NCBI RefSeq assembly: GCF_000426725.1
Contig: NZ_AUFX01000011.1
Coordinates: forward strand, 124,001-188,000
Reading direction: 5' to 3'
DNA from: Sporocytophaga myxococcoides DSM 11118
Lineage (GTDB): Bacteria; Bacteroidota; Bacteroidia; Cytophagales; Cytophagaceae
DNA: 64,000 nucleotides
Shown here: piece after piece, positions 60,006 through 64,000 of the stretch
Numbering within the stretch: position 1 is the stretch's first letter
Layout of the letters: each line of letters begins with the position of its first letter
Program-made: the position numbers and the translations under genes
Notes under the pieces: model-generated
Seen by the model: the letters and a program-made list of their open reading frames with translations, nothing else
The model's database searches: none
What the model was told of the DNA's origin: nothing

Positions 60006-61847
60006 TTATTTTTTTAATACTTTGGAAATGCGCATTCCTGATGCTGTAATAACTTTTACAACATAGATACCTGATTCCATTGGTAATTCTGATAAATCCG
60101 TTTCAATAATACCATTGGAATCTATTTGCCTTTTTCCTGAATAGCATTCCTTTCCATTCAAATCTGTAATGGAAATTAAAGCTACTTCATCAATGTCATC
60201 AATCTTGATTGACATATTGTCTATAACAGGATTAGGGTAAATTACCATTGCAGAATAACTGGTGTTTGGTTTAATTGTGGAGGTGATATCTCTTTTTATG
60301 ACATGAAGAGTAATGGTAGCAGGCAAATTATTACTATCGCTAACAGTGGTAGCTTTTATTTTGTAAACACCTTCCTGATTTGGCCATTGCAGATAGTCAC
60401 CTGAGCTATAATCACCAAGTGTATGTGGAGCTGAAGTGGCTGTTTTATAGAGAGTGCCATTAAGATAGAATTGCACTGAAGTAAACGTGCCAAAAGGATT
60501 TGCTCTGATATTTACAGATTCATCCGTGTAAACAGTATCCACTGATTTTAGTGAACGAATATCGGCTTCAGTTGCTGCATTTACAAGAGTGAGAGAGGTT
60601 GTTCCTGATTGAAAGGGAGAATATTTATAGAATTCATAGATGGTATTGGTGTAATCGTCTTCGGACTCATTAAATTTTACCTCTTCAGTCTGAAGGGTAT
60701 AATAAACATCATTACCTGCGGGAATTATACTCCCGATATCAGGCATTCTTAGAGTATCCGTATCGGTATCCGGATATTCTGTGATGAATTTGAATGAATC
60801 ATTGTTGCTGTTGAATACCCACAGTTTTTTTCCACCTTCTGAAGTTATTATTAAATCGCCTATTGTACAGTATGTACCCAGGACTTTATCAAATGCTCTG
60901 ACAAGTTGAGGAGAGGATATTCCGTCTGTTCTCCATAGTTCATTGTTATTAAAAATGTAGAGTTTGTCGTTTAAAGGTCTGACATCAACGATGCCATCCA
61001 TAAATTCTGTCGTACCAGCTTCTGTGCCGTCGGTTCTAAAGAGTCTGTAAGGATTTGAAACCGTAAAATAGTAATATCCATTAAACTCATAACCGGAATT
61101 GCTATAGCCCCAACCTACAGAACCAGTCGGGCCAGGATTAATATCTTTAATTAGTTGAGTATTCCCGGCTTCATCTAGTTTCCAGGGCTCTCTTCCATGA
61201 GCTGAGTCTATTACTTCAAGCATGGCATAATCACCAAAAGAATTAAGGTAGTTCATATAATCAAATGAACGTAATAAGGTTGTTCCTGAGGTTGTACCAT
61301 CACTTTTCCATAATTGATGTTGAAAGACGATAAACAAGGTATTTTTTATATAGAATAAGGCATCAGCACTGCCAGACGTAGTTGTAGGAGCCAAATCTTT
61401 TATTTGTACTGTACCAGCCTCAGTTCCGTCAGTTTTATAAAGGCGGTCCGCAACCAAAAAATAGGTAGTTCCATTCCAGTAATAGAGGTTGCTGATTGAA
61501 TTTTCGTTTGCCGGGGTGAATATTTTCACTGGCACTGTGCCTGAAACTGTACCGTCAGATTTCCATAATTGATTTATATATCCACCATCACCGTCAACTG
61601 TGAAATATAGGACATTGTCTGAAGCTATCTGCTCCCTGACCTGATTCTGAGTTCCGAATGATGTTAATTTGAGGGTAGATTCGGGTGTTCCATTTGTTTT
61701 CCAAAGATTACCATCTTCGAAAAGAACGGTGGAGTTTATTTTAAAGCATTGTCCTGAAACTCCCAAATTGGCAAGCTTTTGAGGCTGAGCCATTGTAATA
61801 TGAATTGTCCCAAAGAATAAAGTGAATAAAAGTAGTTTTTTAATCAT
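60006..61847 (-). CDS. ELWxxDGT-repeat secreted protein with T9SS sorting domain
   Basis: 613 residues. Signal peptide MIKKLLLFTLFFGTIHITMA. The repeat unit (LWKTNGTPEST, LWKSDGTVSGT, LYKTDGTEAGT, LWKSDGTTSGT, LFRTDGTEAGT) recurs about every 45-60 residues, the known ELWxxDGT family thought to form a beta-propeller. An Ig-like domain follows (SVDTVYTDESVNIRANPFGT). The C-terminus is a T9SS domain (IYPNPVIDNMSIKID, SGIYVVKVITASG). Likely surface or secreted. Confidence 0.92.
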   Translation of the reverse strand: MIKKLLLFTLFFGTIHITMAQPQKLANLGVSGQCFKINSTVLFEDGNLWKTNGTPESTLKLTSFGTQNQVREQIASDNVLYFTVDGDGGYINQLWKSDGTVSGTVPVKIFTPANENSISNLYYWNGTTYFLVADRLYKTDGTEAGTVQIKDLAPTTTSGSADALFYIKNTLFIVFQHQLWKSDGTTSGTTLLRSFDYMNYLNSFGDYAMLEVIDSAHGREPWKLDEAGNTQLIKDINPGPTGSVGWGYSNSGYEFNGYYYFTVSNPYRLFRTDGTEAGTTEFMDGIVDVRPLNDKLYIFNNNELWRTDGISSPQLVRAFDKVLGTYCTIGDLIITSEGGKKLWVFNSNNDSFKFITEYPDTDTDTLRMPDIGSIIPAGNDVYYTLQTEEVKFNESEDDYTNTIYEFYKYSPFQSGTTSLTLVNAATEADIRSLKSVDTVYTDESVNIRANPFGTFTSVQFYLNGTLYKTATSAPHTLGDYSSGDYLQWPNQEGVYKIKATTVSDSNNLPATITLHVIKRDITSTIKPNTSYSAMVIYPNPVIDNMSIKIDDIDEVALISITDLNGKECYSGKRQIDSNGIIETDLSELPMESGIYVVKVITASGMRISKVLKK

Positions 61848-62179
61848 AGCTGGTTTGTTTAGGTTGAATCAATAAAACTTAATGAGGAGATGTGTTGTAT
61901 TTCCAAACATGGATTATTAAGCGTCTCCATGAATGAAACTAAGCCCATCTCTTTTTTTAAATAAATTATTGCTAATGATATTTTAACTGGGGTTACACTT
62001 GAATGTTTAAACGTTAAAGGATTGATCATACCCGTCCTGTTGAAATGGGACCCAGATAATTTTTTCTGTGGAGGCACGATCTTGTAAAGCATGCCCTCTC
62101 TCTCCCAAGCTCAACAAGTCTCAATAAAAATTAAACAATTTAACCAGCACCTTTTTGGATATTTTGGATATTAAAAATC

Positions 62180-62287
62180 TTATCTCGGACACACTGAAAT
62201 ATCAATTGCAACATAATTATCTCCTTCTCTTGTCCCGGTATAAGCTCCCCTTAATTCCAGGCCATGTACACCTTCAATCAGGGTAGG
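62180..62287 (-). pseudogene. C-terminal fragment of a lost gene
   Basis: Directly after a TGA, a frame reads PTLIEGVHGLELRGAYTGTR and EGDNYVAIDISVCPR to a TAA. The text looks like the C-terminal end of a beta-rich enzyme, but no start or upstream coding is present. I do not recognise the parent. The rest of the 61848-62401 gap shows nothing recognisable. Confidence 0.4.
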
Positions 62288-62401
62288 TCAAGTAGAAATT
62301 TGGCAAATATTATGTAGAGTGATTAGGAAAGAATATATTCACAGGCCGAAAAAGGACATTCTCTAAAACAGACCTTTTTCCATTCTTTATTAACGGTTTT
62401 A

Positions 62402-63718
62402 ATGCAAACACTTCAACAATTACAATCAGGTCAACTTCACGGATCCAAAAGCATCAAACTTTCTTGTGGTCTTTCAGAATTCCCTTCCGAAATATTCGAA
62501 CTAGCTGATACGCTGGAGATACTTGACCTATCAGGTAACAAGCTCTCAAGTTTACCAGCTGATTTTGGTCGCTTGAAAAATCTAAAGATTGCGTTCTTTT
62601 CTGACAACCTCTTTACCACATATCCAACAGTTTTACCCCATTGTCCAAATTTGGAAATGGTCGGTTTTAAAGCCAACCAGATTGTTAACATTCCTGCAGA
62701 AGCACTTTCACCCCATTTGCGCTGGCTGATCCTGACGAATAATAAAATAGAGTCTATTCCAGCTTCTATTGGGCTATGTACTCGTTTGCAGAAATGCATG
62801 TTGGCAGGCAACCGATTGAAAGAATTGCCTATCGAAATGGCTCATTGTAAGAATATTGAACTACTTCGTATTTCGGCTAACCGTTTTGAAGCATTGCCTT
62901 CATGGTTACTTAGCTTGCCAAAACTATCATGGCTCGCTATTGCAGGCAATCCATTCTGCCAGGAAAGTCAACGAGAAGATCATCTGGCCGAAATCGCCTG
63001 GGAAGACCTAGAAATAAAAGAACAACTGGGTGAGGGAGCTTCGGGTAACATCTCGCAAGCTGTTTGGCAAAAACAGCCTCCCTTGGAAGTAGCGGTAAAA
63101 ATATTCAAAGGCGAAGTAACCAGCGATGGCCTGCCTTCGGACGAGATGAAGGCGACTATAGCAGCAGGTACACATCCGAATTTGGTACAGATATTGGGCA
63201 AAATAAACCATCATCCCGAACTAAAACAGGGTTTGGTGCTGAGGCTCATTCCTTCCCACTATACCAACCTTGCCGGGCCTCCAAGCTATGAATCCTGTAC
63301 CAGAGATAATTATACCGAAGGAACAAGTTTTACAGTAAATGCACTGGTGAATATTGCTGCTGGTATGGCTTCTGTTTGCACCCATCTTCATGCCCGAGGT
63401 CTGATGCATGGGGACTTCTATGCCCACAATATATTGATAGACCACGAAGCCCACGCCCTTTTGGGTGACTTTGGTGCAGGAGTTTTATACGACATTAGCT
63501 CTGAAGTAGCACCCGCATTGGAACGTCTGGAAGTAAGAGCTTATGGCTGTTTGCTGGAAGATTTATTGAATCATATCACTTCTACTGATGTTGATTTGCC
63601 AATAGTCAAGAACTTTACACAGCTAAAAAACGAGTGCATGCAAGCAGAGGTGATGAACAGGCCAGGTTTTGATGAAATTAGTAAAAGGATACAAGCAATG
63701 GTACCAATATCTAACTAG
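62402..63718 (+). CDS. leucine-rich-repeat protein fused to a Ser/Thr-type protein kinase
   Basis: 438 residues. Residues about 15-195 are leucine-rich repeats (LEILDLSGNKLSSLPADFGR and LRWLILTNNKIESIPASIGL). Residues about 205-430 are a small protein kinase: GEGASGN glycine loop, VAVKIF lysine, HGDFYAHNIL catalytic loop (HGD in place of HRD) and LLGDFGAG. The activation segment is short with no APE. No membrane segment. Known as a widely scattered bacterial family, possibly acquired by transfer. Substrates unknown. Confidence 0.9.
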   Translation: MQTLQQLQSGQLHGSKSIKLSCGLSEFPSEIFELADTLEILDLSGNKLSSLPADFGRLKNLKIAFFSDNLFTTYPTVLPHCPNLEMVGFKANQIVNIPAEALSPHLRWLILTNNKIESIPASIGLCTRLQKCMLAGNRLKELPIEMAHCKNIELLRISANRFEALPSWLLSLPKLSWLAIAGNPFCQESQREDHLAEIAWEDLEIKEQLGEGASGNISQAVWQKQPPLEVAVKIFKGEVTSDGLPSDEMKATIAAGTHPNLVQILGKINHHPELKQGLVLRLIPSHYTNLAGPPSYESCTRDNYTEGTSFTVNALVNIAAGMASVCTHLHARGLMHGDFYAHNILIDHEAHALLGDFGAGVLYDISSEVAPALERLEVRAYGCLLEDLLNHITSTDVDLPIVKNFTQLKNECMQAEVMNRPGFDEISKRIQAMVPISN

Positions 63719-63857
63719 CCATCCATTAAAAAAGAAGTTGATATATGGATAAATCTGAAAAAGATCTACTCACATACCAACTTCAATATAATAATATTAG
63801 AAACTTTAATTTGTCTTATAAAATTTAAACTGACACAGTTTAAATTACACTCCTGCT

Positions 63858-64000
63858 TTATTTAACAACAAGTTTGTCTGTATAGCTACCATCTTCAGTA
63901 AATATCTGTAATATATATATACCTGGCGCAAGGGTTGATATATCTGCCATGTTATTGTCTTGTAACGTTAGCTTGTTGTTAACACCCATTCCATTTACAG
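63858..64000 (-). CDS. T9SS cargo protein, C-terminal fragment (runs off the right edge)
   Basis: The - strand reads VNGMGVNNKLTLQDNNMADI, then STLAPGIYILQIFTEDGSYT and DKLVVK to a TAA. The APGIYILQI and closing KLVVK are the last strands of a T9SS sorting domain. Only about 47 residues are inside the window, so the exported protein itself is not seen. Confidence 0.8.
   Translation of the reverse strand, partial: VNGMGVNNKLTLQDNNMADISTLAPGIYILQIFTEDGSYTDKLVVK

Noticed and set aside
61859-62092. 77-residue reading frame on the - strand
   Set aside because: Composition is not protein-like and no start signal or neighbour supports it.

Overview
This 64 kb window is chromosomal DNA from a member of the Bacteroidota, most likely a Cytophagales-type bacterium (Cytophaga/Sporocytophaga-like; the genus is a guess). 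The evidence is A+T-rich DNA, four secreted proteins ending in type IX secretion (T9SS) sorting domains, an exosortase N / XrtN-type VIT protein pair, a DUF4494 protein, LytS/LytTR signalling, PAS-rich kinases of the Bacteroidota type, TAnnTTTG promoter elements and almost no Shine-Dalgarno sequences. No rRNA, tRNA, CRISPR array or intact insertion sequence was seen.

Layout. 0-2.5 kb: edge of a GNAT gene, a LysR regulator, and divergent rhodanese and alpha/beta-hydrolase genes. 2.5-8.2 kb: ketol-acid reductoisomerase (ilvC), then a four-gene envelope operon (small membrane protein, VanW-glycosyltransferase fusion, membrane SRPBCC protein, lipoprotein). 8.5-12.6 kb: an error-prone polymerase cassette, a short DnaE with degenerate PHP domain overlapping a DinB. 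12.7-14.6 kb: a CUB-domain T9SS cargo. 15.1-18.8 kb: a very A+T-rich, tightly overlapping four-gene operon (membrane PLD-like protein, NUDIX, HIT-GNAT fusion, P-loop nucleotide kinase) facing a nucleotidyltransferase-HEPN fusion. This is my best candidate for an undescribed nucleotide-centred system. 19-23.6 kb: small lineage-specific genes and a striking non-coding array of 21-22 bp repeats. 24-26 kb: an AAA ATPase coupled to a basic coiled-coil protein. 27-31.4 kb: exosortase N and its VIT/vWA substrate. 31.6-41 kb: two tandem paralogous PAS kinases, a DUF4494 protein, a metallo-beta-lactamase-fold protein, a membrane-tethered receiver and a CHASE3 hybrid kinase with Hpt.

41-49 kb is a stress and detoxification zone: a VOC protein, an SRPBCC-ArsR pair behind a perfect 19-bp inverted repeat, and three Crp/Fnr-like regulators each next to a metabolic gene (lactonase-like hydrolase, DoxX, DJ-1/PfpI). 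A perfect TGTGA-N6-TCACA site lies in front of the DJ-1 gene. 49-54 kb: guanine deaminase, dGTPase, RecQ and a small Sm-like protein. 54-56 kb: a LytS/LytTR two-component pair. 56-64 kb: a lipoprotein, an RCC1-repeat T9SS cargo, an ELWxxDGT-repeat T9SS cargo, an LRR-protein kinase, and the tail of a fourth T9SS cargo cut by the window end.

Two kinds of dispersed sequence recur. One is a GAGACGCC/GGCGTCTC palindrome (seven copies), nearly all touching or close to gene 3' ends and often supplying the stop codon. The other is a longer GGTTCAAGCGTCC-type inverted repeat. Several convergent gene pairs are separated by near-perfect hairpins that look like bidirectional terminators. At least two decayed gene remnants and one probable frameshift are present.
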